Source: Bradyrhizobium sp. CCBAU 53351 (GTDB lineage Bacteria; Pseudomonadota; Alphaproteobacteria; Rhizobiales; Xanthobacteraceae). From it: DNA of 64,000 bases. The notes under the pieces were generated by a model. The model ran no database searches. It had not been told where the DNA came from and worked only from the letters and a program-made list of their open reading frames with translations. Made by a program: the position numbers and the translations under genes. The first letter of the stretch is position 1; each line of letters opens with the position of its first letter. The stretch covers positions 2,507,501 to 2,571,500 of the forward strand of contig NZ_CP030059.1 in the NCBI RefSeq assembly GCF_015291745.1, read 5' to 3'. Positions 42,423 to 51,855 of the stretch are shown here, piece after piece.

Positions 42423-44711
42423 TCAGTTCTTGCGCGGGGCGGTGGCGTTGGCATTCTCTTCCGCATAGTTCTGCGGGAAGGCGAGCGCGCTCGTCGCCGA
42501 GGCCGGCTTGGCCGCCTTGGCGTCGGCATCCGCCGATTTCCTGGCCGTCTTGGCCGCGTCATCCAGCAGCTTCTCGACGCGCACCAGGATGTCGGCGCCG
42601 CGCTTGGTCAGCACCGGCGGCGGACCGGGCTTGGTCTCCAGGATCTTCGGCGCTGCGTTGGCCTGCGCGTTGCTCACGTGCTGCGGCGGCAGCTTCTGGC
42701 CCATGCCGATGCCTGGGATCTCCCGCACCTCGACGCCCTGATGCGCCGCGAGCATGATGTCGTGCCAGGTCTGCGCCGGCAACGAGCCGCCGGTCATGCG
42801 GTTGGTCGGCGAGTAATCGTCGTTGCCGTACCACACCGCGCAGGTGAAATTGCCGGTGTAGCCGACGAACCAGGCGTCGCGATACGCGTTGGTGGTGCCG
42901 GTCTTGCCCGCGGTCGGAATGCCGTCGAGCGCGGCACGGCGCGCCGTGCCTTCGCTGACGACGTGGCTCATCATGCCGGCCATGTCGGCGGCAACGGAGG
43001 CCGGGATCGCCTGCCGCGGCTTCGGGCCGTCGCGGTCCCAGCGCCAGACGAGGTCGCCGGCGCCGGTGCGCACTTCGAGCACCGAATGCGGCGTCACCGC
43101 CTTGCCGCGGTTGGGGAAGGTCGCGTAGGCGACGGCGTGCTCGAGCACGGTGACTTCGTCCGAGCCGATCGGCAGCGACGGCGTGTCGGGCAGCGGCGCC
43201 TTGAGGCCGAAGCGGCGCGCGACCTCGACGATCTTGGCGCGGCCGACCTTGGCCGGGTTCTGCGCTTTGGGCTCGTTCCTCCGGCCGATCTCGATCGAGA
43301 GCTTCACCGGCACCACGTTGATCGAGCGCGTGATCGCCTGCGTCAGCGTCACCGAGCCGGAATAGGAATGACCATAATTCTGCGGGCACCAATTGCCGAT
43401 GCAAACCGGGCCGTCGACCACGACCGAGTTCGGCGTGTAACCGTTCAGCAGGGCGGTGGTGTAGACATAGGGCTTGAACGAGGAGCCGGGCTGGCGATAG
43501 GCGTCGGTGGCGCGGTTGAACTGGCTGGCGCCGTAGTCGCGGCCGCCGACCATGGCGCGGATGCCGCCGTCGAGATCGGACACCACGGTCGCGGCCTGCG
43601 TCGCGTGATAGTCGCGGCCGAACTGGCGCAGCTGGTTCTCGACCGCGTCCTCCGCGGCCTTCTGCACGTTGGTGTCGATGGCGAGCCGGACCACGAAGAC
43701 GCGCTCGGTGTACGACTTCGGGAAGGTGTCGACCAGCTTGCGCATCTCGTCGAAGGCGTAGTCGAGATAGTAGTTCGGCGAGGCCTCGTCGCGGCGGTCG
43801 ACCGCGAAGGCCGGATTGCGGCGGGCGCCGAACACCTGGCCCTCGGTCATGAAGCCGGCATCGACGAGGTTGTCGAGCACGACGTTGGCGCGGGCGCGGG
43901 CGGCGGGCAGGTTGATGTGGGGGGCGTATTTGGTCGGCGCCTTGAACAGGCCGGCGAGCATCGCGGCTTCCGCCAAGGTCACGTCGCGCGCGGATTTGTT
44001 GAAGTAGAAATGCGCCGCGCCGTCGACGCCGAAGGTGCCGCCGCCCATATAGGCGCGATCCAGATACAGCTTGAGGATCTCGTTCTTGGTCAGGCGCCAT
44101 TCCAGCCAGACCGCGAGGAAGGCCTCGTTGACCTTGCGCTCGATGGTGCGCTCGTTGCTCAGGAACAGGTTCTTGGCGAGTTGCTGGGTGATCGAGGAGC
44201 CGCCCTGGCGGACGCCGCCCGCTTGCGCGTTGGTCACGAGCGCGCGCGCGGTGCCGGCGATGTCGATGCCGAAATGCTCGTAGAAGCGGCGGTCTTCGGT
44301 CGCCAGCGTCGCCTTGATCAGCACGTCAGGAAAATCTTCCAGCGGGATCGAGTCGTTGTGCTTGATGCCGCGGCTGCCGATCGGGTTGCCGTAGCGGTCG
44401 AGGAAGGTCACCGCGAGATCGGACTTCTTCAGCCAGTCCTCGTCCGCGGTCTCGCGGAAGGCGGGAATGGCGAGCGTGAGCATCACGACCAGGCCGCCGA
44501 GGCCCAGCGTTGCGGCTTCCGACAGTGGCTCGATGAACACCCAGCGCTTCCAGCGCCCGACATAGAAGCGGTCCATGAAGGTCGAATAGCGCTCGTAGAG
44601 CTCGCGGATGCCCTTGGCCGAGGAGAACAGCGAGGAGTCGATGCGCGCATCGAGATCCAGGAAGAAATTCCGGATCTTCTGCTTCCAATGCGGTGGTATG
44701 ATCTGGCGCAC
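42423..44711 (-). CDS. Class A penicillin-binding protein (PBP1A-like)
   Basis: A 762-residue bifunctional peptidoglycan synthase. One membrane anchor lies at about 67-85 after a basic cytoplasmic N-terminus. The glycosyltransferase domain (GT51) shows Glu139 in 'ATEDRRFYEHFGID', 'GGSSITQQLAKNLFLSNERT' and 'RKVNEAFLAVWLEWRLTKNE'. The transpeptidase domain has Ser and Lys in 'PGSSFKPYVY', 'SINVVPVKLS' and the KTG box in 'TAGKTGTTNAYRDAWFVGYT'. The C-terminal 60 residues are Ala/Lys-rich. It polymerises and crosslinks peptidoglycan at the periplasmic face. It is divergent from the YcgN gene with a 293-bp gap. Confidence 0.95.
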   Translation of the reverse strand: MRQIIPPHWKQKIRNFFLDLDARIDSSLFSSAKGIRELYERYSTFMDRFYVGRWKRWVFIEPLSEAATLGLGGLVVMLTLAIPAFRETADEDWLKKSDLAVTFLDRYGNPIGSRGIKHNDSIPLEDFPDVLIKATLATEDRRFYEHFGIDIAGTARALVTNAQAGGVRQGGSSITQQLAKNLFLSNERTIERKVNEAFLAVWLEWRLTKNEILKLYLDRAYMGGGTFGVDGAAHFYFNKSARDVTLAEAAMLAGLFKAPTKYAPHINLPAARARANVVLDNLVDAGFMTEGQVFGARRNPAFAVDRRDEASPNYYLDYAFDEMRKLVDTFPKSYTERVFVVRLAIDTNVQKAAEDAVENQLRQFGRDYHATQAATVVSDLDGGIRAMVGGRDYGASQFNRATDAYRQPGSSFKPYVYTTALLNGYTPNSVVVDGPVCIGNWCPQNYGHSYSGSVTLTQAITRSINVVPVKLSIEIGRRNEPKAQNPAKVGRAKIVEVARRFGLKAPLPDTPSLPIGSDEVTVLEHAVAYATFPNRGKAVTPHSVLEVRTGAGDLVWRWDRDGPKPRQAIPASVAADMAGMMSHVVSEGTARRAALDGIPTAGKTGTTNAYRDAWFVGYTGNFTCAVWYGNDDYSPTNRMTGGSLPAQTWHDIMLAAHQGVEVREIPGIGMGQKLPPQHVSNAQANAAPKILETKPGPPPVLTKRGADILVRVEKLLDDAAKTARKSADADAKAAKPASATSALAFPQNYAEENANATAPRKN

Positions 44712-45004
44712 CTAGAACCCTTGAGGCTCGCTTCGAAAGCGTCCAAGCACCCGGCCGGGGCGGCGTCGAGACGTCTTGGGGGAATGTTGCGGCAAACCCA
44801 AGGCGCCCGGCCAGCATCCGAGGGACTTGCTGTTCCTTCTAGCCGAGCGGGGGCCATAAACCAATGGTCAGGCTCGCGATTTTGAACAACAGGCCTAATT
44901 GACCCCGGGTCATTACGGGCCTCAAAGGCGCGTTGCTTGCACCATGGCGGCCGCACGCCCTAGATGGCATGGCTCGTTGCTCTTTCGAACCTTTGTTGAG
45001 GCGC

Positions 45005-45520
45005 ATGACCGCAGCTCCCAAACGACCTTCAGGCCAGGAAGGATTCTTCTGGAAAACCAAGACGTTGGAAGAGATGTCGGCGGGCGAATGGGAAAGCCTG
45101 TGCGACGGCTGCGGCCGCTGCTGCCTGAACAAGCTCGAGGACGAAGACACCGGCGAGATCTATTTCACCCATATCGGCTGCAAGCTGCTCGATGGTGCGA
45201 GCTGCGCCTGCAAGGACTATCCGAATCGGTCCGACAAGGTTCCGGATTGCGTCCGCCTGACGCCGGCCAATGTCCGCACCCTGAACTGGCTGCCGCCGAG
45301 CTGCGGCTACAAGCTCGTCGCCGAGGGCCGTGACCTCTATTGGTGGCATCCGCTGGTCTCCGGTGATCCCAACACGGTGCACGAAGCCGGCGTCTCCGTG
45401 CGCGGCCGGGTCGAGGGCAGCGAGGAGGAGATCCCGGACGAGGAGCTCGAAGACCACATCGTGCAATGGCCCGCGCTTCTGCCGAAACGGGCGCGCTTGA
45501 AGCGACGTCCGAAGGACTGA
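45005..45520 (+). CDS. YcgN-family cysteine cluster protein
   Basis: A 171-residue protein of the YcgN/UPF0260 (zinc/iron-chelating CxxCxxCC) family. Conserved motif: '[17 protein letters not shown]', with more cysteines in '[15 protein letters not shown]', 'PDCVRLT' and 'PPSCGYK'. The end contains '[20 protein letters not shown]'. The family is thought to bind a metal or Fe-S cluster; role unknown. ATG 45005 is chosen over a longer upstream frame. Alone on the plus strand, divergent from the PBP gene. Confidence 0.9.
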   Translation: MTAAPKRPSGQEGFFWKTKTLEEMSAGEWESLCDGCGRCCLNKLEDEDTGEIYFTHIGCKLLDGASCACKDYPNRSDKVPDCVRLTPANVRTLNWLPPSCGYKLVAEGRDLYWWHPLVSGDPNTVHEAGVSVRGRVEGSEEEIPDEELEDHIVQWPALLPKRARLKRRPKD

Positions 45521-45677
45521 GCCGCCGCACGGGCTCCGATCACTTGTTCGGGATGACCCGGGGGCGGGATGCTCCCATGCGCCGGGGTGCCTGCCCGGGA
45601 CAAACTTTGCTGTCTAGATTGGGCTGCATAGAACGAATCCTTTGCGGCGTTGCGCCGCCCCATGACGTCCGAGCGAG

Positions 45678-47261
45678 ATGAACAAGTTCGACCGGCAGAG
45701 CAGTTCTGCCGACATCCAGACTTTGCCCGACGACATCGCCGAGGAGCTGTCCCGGCTTCCGAGCGAGGTCATCAGTGTCGATGACGCGCCGTCCATCACG
45801 CCGCCGGCGCCGCTGTCGCAGGACGAGGTCCGCACCATCGTCATCAGCCTGATGCTGACGATGTTCCTGGCGGCGCTCGACCAGACCATCGTGGCGACGG
45901 CGTTGCCGACCATCGGGCGCCAGTTCCAGGACGTCTCCAATCTCTCCTGGGTCATCACCGCCTATCTGCTCGCCTCGACCGCGGTCGCGCCGGTGTTCGG
46001 CACGCTCAGCGACATCTACGGCCGCCGCGTCATGATCATCATCTCGCTCAGCCTGTTCGTGGCGGGCTCGGTGCTGTGCGCGGTGGCACCGAACATGCCG
46101 ATGCTGATCCTGGCGCGCGGCCTTCAGGGGCTTGGCGGCGGCGGCATCATGCCTGTCGTGCAGACCGTGATCTCCGACGTCGTCTCGCCGCGCGAGCGCG
46201 GCCAGTACCAGGCCTATTTCTCCAGCGTCTGGATGGTCGGCGGCATTTTGGGTCCGGTCATCGGCGGCGTGTTCGCCGAGCATCTGCATTGGTCGATGAT
46301 CTTCTGGATCAATCTGCCGCTCACCGCCGCGGCGCTTGGGCTGCTGCTGCCGAACATGAAGAAGATCCCGGTGTTCCACCGCAAGCGCAAGGTCGACTGG
46401 CTCGGCGGCGTGCTGCTGATGGCGTCTGCGGTCGTCTTCATGCTGGTGCTGACCTGGGGCGGCTCGCGCTATCCCTGGCTGTCGCCGACCGTACTGGCGA
46501 TGGTGGGCGGCGCCGTCGCGCTCGCGGTGACCTTCGTCTGGCACGCCCGGCGGGCCGACGAGCCGTTCCTGCCGCTGAAGCTGCTGACCGGATCGGTGGC
46601 GCCGTTCGCGCTGACGGCCGGCGGCTGCGGGCTCGGCGCGATCACCGGCCTCACGGTGCAGCTGCCGCTTTATTACGAGTCGGTCTACCATCTCACCGCC
46701 AGCGAGGCGGGTCTCGCGCTGATTCCGCTGGCGGCGGTCTCGACCTGCGGCGCGGCGATCGCCGGCCGCACCATGGCCCGTGCAAAACACTACAAGCGCG
46801 TCGCCATCATCGGCACCTCCTGGGCCGCGCTGTGCGGCCTCGGCCTCACGCTCACCACCTTGCCGCTGTGGAGCCTGCTCACGCTGATGGCGGCGTTCGC
46901 GCTTGGGCTCGGCACCACGTTCCCGGTCTGCGTGGTCTCGCTGCAGAACTCGGTCGCGCGCCCGCAGGTCGGCACCATCACCGGCGCGATGAACTTCTTC
47001 CGCTCGCTGATGTCCTCGTTCACGGTTGCCGCCTTCGCCGCGATCCTGCTGATCGCGCTCGGCATCGACGTTCCGCTCGCCGGCGAGCATCACGCCGCGG
47101 GCAGCGTCGCCATTCCCACCGAGGACATGCGGCACGCCTTCCGCTACGTGTTCGGCGCCGCCACCGCGCTGATGACCATTGCCGCGCTGTGCCTGATCGC
47201 GATGGAAGAGCGGCCGCTGGCCGGTCCTTCGGCGAAGCAACCCGTCGAGATGGCGGAGTAG
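45678..47261 (+). CDS. DHA2-family MFS drug exporter (14 helices)
   Basis: A 527-residue drug:H+ antiporter of the DHA2 (EmrB/QacA) group. The first helix carries the signature 'MFLAALDQTIVATALPTIGR', followed by 'SNLSWVITAYLLASTAVAPV', the motif A-like 'GTLSDIYGRRVMIIISLSL', and 'RGLQGLGGGGIMPVVQTVIS' (motif C region). About 14 helices; a cytosolic N-terminus of about 45 residues precedes them. No EmrA adaptor is adjacent, so it acts alone at the inner membrane or with a distant partner. Its stop and the stop of the converging kinase gene are only 3 bp apart. Confidence 0.92.
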   Translation: MNKFDRQSSSADIQTLPDDIAEELSRLPSEVISVDDAPSITPPAPLSQDEVRTIVISLMLTMFLAALDQTIVATALPTIGRQFQDVSNLSWVITAYLLASTAVAPVFGTLSDIYGRRVMIIISLSLFVAGSVLCAVAPNMPMLILARGLQGLGGGGIMPVVQTVISDVVSPRERGQYQAYFSSVWMVGGILGPVIGGVFAEHLHWSMIFWINLPLTAAALGLLLPNMKKIPVFHRKRKVDWLGGVLLMASAVVFMLVLTWGGSRYPWLSPTVLAMVGGAVALAVTFVWHARRADEPFLPLKLLTGSVAPFALTAGGCGLGAITGLTVQLPLYYESVYHLTASEAGLALIPLAAVSTCGAAIAGRTMARAKHYKRVAIIGTSWAALCGLGLTLTTLPLWSLLTLMAAFALGLGTTFPVCVVSLQNSVARPQVGTITGAMNFFRSLMSSFTVAAFAAILLIALGIDVPLAGEHHAAGSVAIPTEDMRHAFRYVFGAATALMTIAALCLIAMEERPLAGPSAKQPVEMAE

Positions 47262-47264
47262 GGC

Positions 47265-49223
47265 TCAGTCCGCGCGAACCGGGAAGCTGCTCTTGCGTGG
47301 CAGCAGGATCGTGAATTCGGTAAACTTGCCCGGCTCCGTCGCGACCTCGATCGTGCCGCCATGTTGCTTCACCACGATGTCGTGGCTCATCGACAGTCCG
47401 AGGCCAGTGCCTTCGCCGGCCGGCTTGGTGGTGAAGAACGGATTGAACATCTTCTCCTTCACCTCATCCGGGATGCCCGTGCCGTTGTCGCGGATGCGGA
47501 TCTCGATGCTGTCGCCGCGGTCGCGGGTCGCGGCGGTCACGACCGGCTCGTAAGCGCCCGCTGCGGTCTCCGCCTTGCGCTTGGCGACCGCATGGAATCC
47601 GTTTCCAATCAGGTTCAGCAGCACCCGCGTGATCTCCTGCGGGAATACGTCGGCCGAGCCGGCGGCCGGATCGAGGTCGCGTTCGAGCGTCACGTCGAAC
47701 TGCGGCTTCTCGGCCCGCGCGCCGTGATAGGCGAGGTTGAGGCTCTCCTCGACCACCGCGTTGATGTCGCTCAGCCGGTGCTCGCCGCCGCCCTCGCGCG
47801 AATGCAGCAGCATGTTCTTGACGATGGAATCGGCGCGCCGTCCGTGCTGCACGACCTTGCCGAGATTGTCCTTCAGCAGCCCCGTGAGCTCGTCCACCTC
47901 GGCGCGAACGTCGTCGGCGAGGTCGACAGGTGCGAGCACCTCGTTCAGCTCGTCGGTCAATTCGGCGGAGAGCGAGGCGAAATTGTTGACGAAGTTGAGC
48001 GGGTTCTTGATCTCGTGCGCGATGCCGGCGGTGAGCTGGCCGAGCGAAGCGAGCTTCTCGGTCTGGACCAGCCGGTCCTGCGCCGCGCGCAAATCGTCGA
48101 GCGACCTGGCAAGCTCCCGCGTGCGGCTCGCGACTTCATTGAACAGGCTGACATTCTTGATCGCGATCACCGCTTGGTCGGCGAAGGTCTGCAGCAGGTG
48201 CACGTGATGCTCGGCGAACGGGCCCGCTGCGCGTCGCGTCGCGATGATGATGCCGATCGCTCCGCCCTCGCTCATCAAGGGCGCGAACAGCATGCTGCGA
48301 TAGCCGCGGGCGCGCGCGATGTCGCGCGCCGCCGGCTCAAGCTCGGTGTCGGGCAATTGCGCGGCGGTCCCCTTGGCCACGAGCTGATAGGGCGGGAATC
48401 GCGCGAACGGCACAGGGAACGAGGCCTGCAGCACGCGATCGCCGGCCGGATCGGTCGGCGTGAACGCCGCAATGTGCGCGGCGCCGTCGACGTAGCGCAG
48501 CACCGCCGTCGAGAAGCCGCCGATCAACCGGTTGGCGTTGGCGGCGATGGCCTCGAACACCGGCTGCACGTCGGACGGCGAGGCCGCCATCACCTTCAGG
48601 ATGTCGGCGGTGGCGGTCTGGCGCTCCAGCGCCTCCTGTGTCGCGTTGAACAGGCGTGCATTCTCGATCGCGATCACGGCCTGGTCGGCGAAGGTCTGCA
48701 AGAGCTGCACGAGGTCGGGAGCGAACGCGCCCGGCTCGGCGCGCGTGACGCTGATCATGCCGACCGGCGTGCCGCGGTTCATCAACGGCATGAACAGTAC
48801 GCTGCGGAAGCCGCGCAGCCGCGCCAGCTCGCGATTCAGCTCGGGGACGTCAGCGGCCTCGCTGTCGGGAAACTGGATCGTCTCGCCGCCGCGCACCAGC
48901 GCAAAGGTCGGAAACTCCGCGATCTTGCGCGGGAACGAGGCCTTCAGCCCTTCGTCCGCCTCCGGGCTGGTCGGCGTGTAGGCCACGAGATGCAGCTCGT
49001 CGCCGATGAACTGGAGCACGGTGGCGGAGAAGCCGTCGAGCAGGCGCTTGGAGCTCGACGCAATCGCGGCGAACACCGGGCGGGCATCGGAGGGCGAGGC
49101 CGCGATGTTGCGCAGGATCTCGGCGCTGGCGTTCTGGCGGTCGCGCGCAATGGCAAGCTCGCTGCGCAACCGCGCATTCTCGGCCGCAAGCTCCACGGCG
49201 ACATCATGGGAAGAATTGGTCAT
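47265..49223 (-). CDS. Soluble twin-GAF histidine kinase
   Basis: A 652-residue cytosolic histidine kinase. A short coiled coil (10-35) precedes two tandem GAF domains (about 45-200 and 215-370) that are near copies: both contain 'ASPSDxxPVFxAIAxxxxRL' and 'LLQTFADQAVIAIxN'. The HisKA-type region has the phospho-acceptor His in 'LGQLTAGIAHEIKNPLNFVN', and the HATPase domain has 'LLNLIGNGFHAVAKRKAE' and 'GEGTGLGLSMSHDIVV'. No membrane segment, so it senses something intracellular through the GAF domains. The start MTNSSHDVAVELAAENARL is the first plausible ATG. No response regulator is adjacent, so its target is elsewhere. Confidence 0.9.
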   Translation of the reverse strand: MTNSSHDVAVELAAENARLRSELAIARDRQNASAEILRNIAASPSDARPVFAAIASSSKRLLDGFSATVLQFIGDELHLVAYTPTSPEADEGLKASFPRKIAEFPTFALVRGGETIQFPDSEAADVPELNRELARLRGFRSVLFMPLMNRGTPVGMISVTRAEPGAFAPDLVQLLQTFADQAVIAIENARLFNATQEALERQTATADILKVMAASPSDVQPVFEAIAANANRLIGGFSTAVLRYVDGAAHIAAFTPTDPAGDRVLQASFPVPFARFPPYQLVAKGTAAQLPDTELEPAARDIARARGYRSMLFAPLMSEGGAIGIIIATRRAAGPFAEHHVHLLQTFADQAVIAIKNVSLFNEVASRTRELARSLDDLRAAQDRLVQTEKLASLGQLTAGIAHEIKNPLNFVNNFASLSAELTDELNEVLAPVDLADDVRAEVDELTGLLKDNLGKVVQHGRRADSIVKNMLLHSREGGGEHRLSDINAVVEESLNLAYHGARAEKPQFDVTLERDLDPAAGSADVFPQEITRVLLNLIGNGFHAVAKRKAETAAGAYEPVVTAATRDRGDSIEIRIRDNGTGIPDEVKEKMFNPFFTTKPAGEGTGLGLSMSHDIVVKQHGGTIEVATEPGKFTEFTILLPRKSSFPVRAD

Positions 49224-49309
49224 TCGCAATCCGCCTTGGTGCCGCGGCAGGCGCGGCACCGGGCCGGATTATCACATCCCCTGCGGCCGGAGCCAGCGCC
49301 CGGCTTGCC

Positions 49310-50944
49310 TCACGTGCCCGGCCGCGACACCTCCGTCTCCTTGCTGGTGATGAATTCCAGCAGCACCGGGATGCCCTCCTGCGTCTTCTGGATGCCGCGC
49401 TTGATTGCGGGGATGATGTCCTCCGGCCGCGTCACCCGCTCACCATAGCCGCCGAAAGCGCGCGCCATGGCGGCATAGTCGCCGGAAATGTCGGTCGAGC
49501 GATATTTCTCGGTCGAGATCGGCATCACCTTCAACTCGATCGCCATCGAGAAATTGTTGAGCAGGATCGACATGATCGGGATGCGCTCGCGCACTGCGGT
49601 CTCGAAATCCATGCCGGTGAAGCCGATCGCCGCATCGCCCCAGACATTGACGCAGAGCTTGTCGGGCCTTGCCAGCTTGGCGCCCATCGCAAGGCCCAGG
49701 CCATAGCCGAGCTGCGTCGTCTTGCCCCAGCCGAGATAGGTGAGGGGTTTTGTCGATTTCCAGAACGGCGAGAGCTGGTCGCGCGGGCTGCCGGCATCGT
49801 GCGTGATGATGGTGTTGTCGATGTCGACCGTGTGCTGCAAATCCCACAGTACGCGATAGGGGCTGAGCGGCGCATCGTTGCTGGTGAGCTTCGGCATCCA
49901 TTTCGCCAGCCACTCCTTGTGCGAGGCCGCGATCTCGGCCGCGACGGATGAGGCATCTCGGTCCGCGGTGACGGTCTTGCCGATCTCCTCCAGCAGCGCA
50001 TCGAGCACCAGGCCGGCGTCGCCGACGAGGCCGATTTTTGCCTCCACATCCTTGTTGAGATGATTGGGATCGAGCGTGGAATGGATGATGGTCTTGCCCT
50101 TCGGCATCGCGATGCCGAAATTGGTTTCCGTGAACGAGCAGCCGATGCCGAAGATGACGTCGGCTTCGCCGAGGAATTTCGGCACCGCGCGCGGCACCGC
50201 AAGGCCGCCGGAGCCGAGCGAGAGCGGATGCGTTTCGGGGAATGACGATTTGCCGCCTAAGCTGGTGGTGACGGGGATCGCCAGCCGCTCCGCGAGCCGC
50301 TTCAACTGCGGCCAGGCCTGCGCGTAATGCACGCCCTGGCCGGCATAGATCACCGCGCGTTTGGCGTTGACGAGCAGTTGCGCGGCTTCCTTCACATGAA
50401 CGGGATCGGCGCCGTAGCGCGTGCGCAGCACCGGCGTGTAGTCGAGCGGCTCCGGCACCTCCTCGTTCCACATGTCGGAGGGGATCTCGACGATGACAGG
50501 GCCGCCGCGGCCGTTCTTCAGTTTGGTGAAGGCGCGGCGGAAGATGTTGGCGACCTCCGCCGCGAGGATGATCGGCTCCGACGATTTCGCGAACGGCTTC
50601 ATCGCTTCGCTGGAATTGAAGTTCGGCTCGATATGCGAAAGCCGGCGCTGATAGCCCATCGGCAGCACCAGCACGGGCACGGATTCGCCGAAGCATTGCG
50701 CGACGCCGCCCATCGCATTCTCCGCGCCGGGCCCATGCTGCATGCAGAACGCGCCGATGCTGCGTCCCGAGGTCACCCGCGAGATCGCATCCGCCATGTG
50801 GATGCCGACGCGCTCCTGCCGCACCATCACCGGGCGGATCTCTGCTTTCGCGGCGTGCTCGATCAGATGGTTGACGGGATAGCCGCAGAGGATCTCGATC
50901 CCCTCGCGCCGCATGATTTCCGCAATAGCGGTGCCGAGCTTCAT
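49310..50944 (-). CDS. Thiamine-diphosphate-dependent enzyme (acetolactate synthase-like)
   Basis: A 544-residue ThDP enzyme of the acetolactate synthase/oxalyl-CoA decarboxylase superfamily. The catalytic Glu is Glu44 in 'MVRQERVGIHMADAISRV'. The middle domain covers about 190-320 ('AQLLVNAKRAVIYAGQGV', 'LGEADVIFGIGCSFTETNF'), and the ThDP/Mg motif is 'VWGDAAIGFTGMDFETAV' ending in 'LLNN'. No FAD-binding residues diagnostic of biosynthetic ALS are obvious, and no regulatory subunit (ilvN) is nearby, so this is more likely a catabolic or decarboxylating relative. Substrate unknown. It stands alone between the GAF kinase and a VOC gene. Confidence 0.9.
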   Translation of the reverse strand: MKLGTAIAEIMRREGIEILCGYPVNHLIEHAAKAEIRPVMVRQERVGIHMADAISRVTSGRSIGAFCMQHGPGAENAMGGVAQCFGESVPVLVLPMGYQRRLSHIEPNFNSSEAMKPFAKSSEPIILAAEVANIFRRAFTKLKNGRGGPVIVEIPSDMWNEEVPEPLDYTPVLRTRYGADPVHVKEAAQLLVNAKRAVIYAGQGVHYAQAWPQLKRLAERLAIPVTTSLGGKSSFPETHPLSLGSGGLAVPRAVPKFLGEADVIFGIGCSFTETNFGIAMPKGKTIIHSTLDPNHLNKDVEAKIGLVGDAGLVLDALLEEIGKTVTADRDASSVAAEIAASHKEWLAKWMPKLTSNDAPLSPYRVLWDLQHTVDIDNTIITHDAGSPRDQLSPFWKSTKPLTYLGWGKTTQLGYGLGLAMGAKLARPDKLCVNVWGDAAIGFTGMDFETAVRERIPIMSILLNNFSMAIELKVMPISTEKYRSTDISGDYAAMARAFGGYGERVTRPEDIIPAIKRGIQKTQEGIPVLLEFITSKETEVSRPGT

Positions 50945-51159
50945 GGCGTCTCTCCCCTTGAGGCTTTGGCCGGTTGATCCGGCCGGTTGGGCAGAGAGGA
51001 TCAGGAATCGACTGCAGGGTAAAGCGAAGCGCGGCGCGGATGCGGTAGGTCAGCCATGCAGGAGGGGCGTCACCAGGCCAAAGTGGAGCCGAGTGACGAC
51101 GTTGCAAGCCGGAGATGACGATTGCATGATGAGGCAACCTCGCCGCGGAATCCCGGAAG

Positions 51160-51798
51160 ATGTTGCAGCTCGATCATATCACGGTCATCGCTCCGAGCCT
51201 GGCCGAAGGCGTCCTCCATGTTCGAAACTGCCTCGATCTCGATGTCCCATTCGGGCAGCGCCATGCCTATATGGGCACCCACAATCACCTGCTTCAGCTC
51301 GGTGACTCCGTCTACCTGGAAATCGTGGCGCTCGATCCCGAGGCCGTTGCGCCGGGCCGCCCGCGCTGGTTCGGCCTGGACGACCAGGACCAGGTCAGGT
51401 CCGATTGGGATGAGGGCCGCCGCCTGCGCGGCTGGGTCGCGCGAACCGATGTGATCGACGCGGTCCTCGCGGGCCGAGAAGATATCTTCGGCGCCAAGGT
51501 TCCGCTTCCCGCAAATGATCCGTCGTTCGACTTCGCCATTCCGAACGACGGCTCACTCCCGCTCGACGGCGCCGCTCCCTCGATCATCGACAGGCGTGGC
51601 AAGCCCCGCTCGATGGCTGCGATCGCGGATCTCGGCGCGCGGCTAACATCCTTCACGCTCGAGCATCCGGAACCCGCCGCGCTGCAGACGCTGTATCGGT
51701 CGTTGACGATCGACCGGCCGCCGGACATCGTCAGAGGACCCAAGCTGCGCTACCGCGCCCGGATCGAGACATCAGGCGGACCCCGAGAGCTGACCTGA
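51160..51798 (+). CDS. VOC-family protein, glyoxalase-like domain (PF13468 type)
   Basis: A 212-residue protein of the glyoxalase-like VOC type. The start MLQLDHITVIAPSLAEGVLH is the usual opening. Motifs: 'GQRHAYMGTHNHLLQLGDSV' and 'YLEIVALDPEAVAPGRPRWF'. The glyoxalase I metal-ligand pattern is only partly present, so a catalytic role is not certain; members are annotated as hypothetical or glyoxalase-like. It is convergent with the RTX gene across an 8-bp GC stem. Confidence 0.88.
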   Translation: MLQLDHITVIAPSLAEGVLHVRNCLDLDVPFGQRHAYMGTHNHLLQLGDSVYLEIVALDPEAVAPGRPRWFGLDDQDQVRSDWDEGRRLRGWVARTDVIDAVLAGREDIFGAKVPLPANDPSFDFAIPNDGSLPLDGAAPSIIDRRGKPRSMAAIADLGARLTSFTLEHPEPAALQTLYRSLTIDRPPDIVRGPKLRYRARIETSGGPRELT

Positions 51799-51800
51799 GG

Positions 51801-51819
51801 GCCGCCGGCATCCGGCGGC
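51801..51819. terminator. Hairpin between convergent VOC and RTX genes
   Basis: GCCGCCGG (51801-51808), loop CAT, CCGGCGGC (51812-51819): a perfect 8-bp GC stem with a 3-base loop. No T-run. It lies between the stops of two convergent genes. Confidence 0.5.
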
Positions 51820-51855
51820 GCTCTGTCCATTCTCCAGCGGCGCGGCCTTCGAAGT

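Noticed and set aside
50960-50985. CCGG-rich inverted word before the VOC gene.
   Set aside because: Short and imperfect, not related to other sites in the window.
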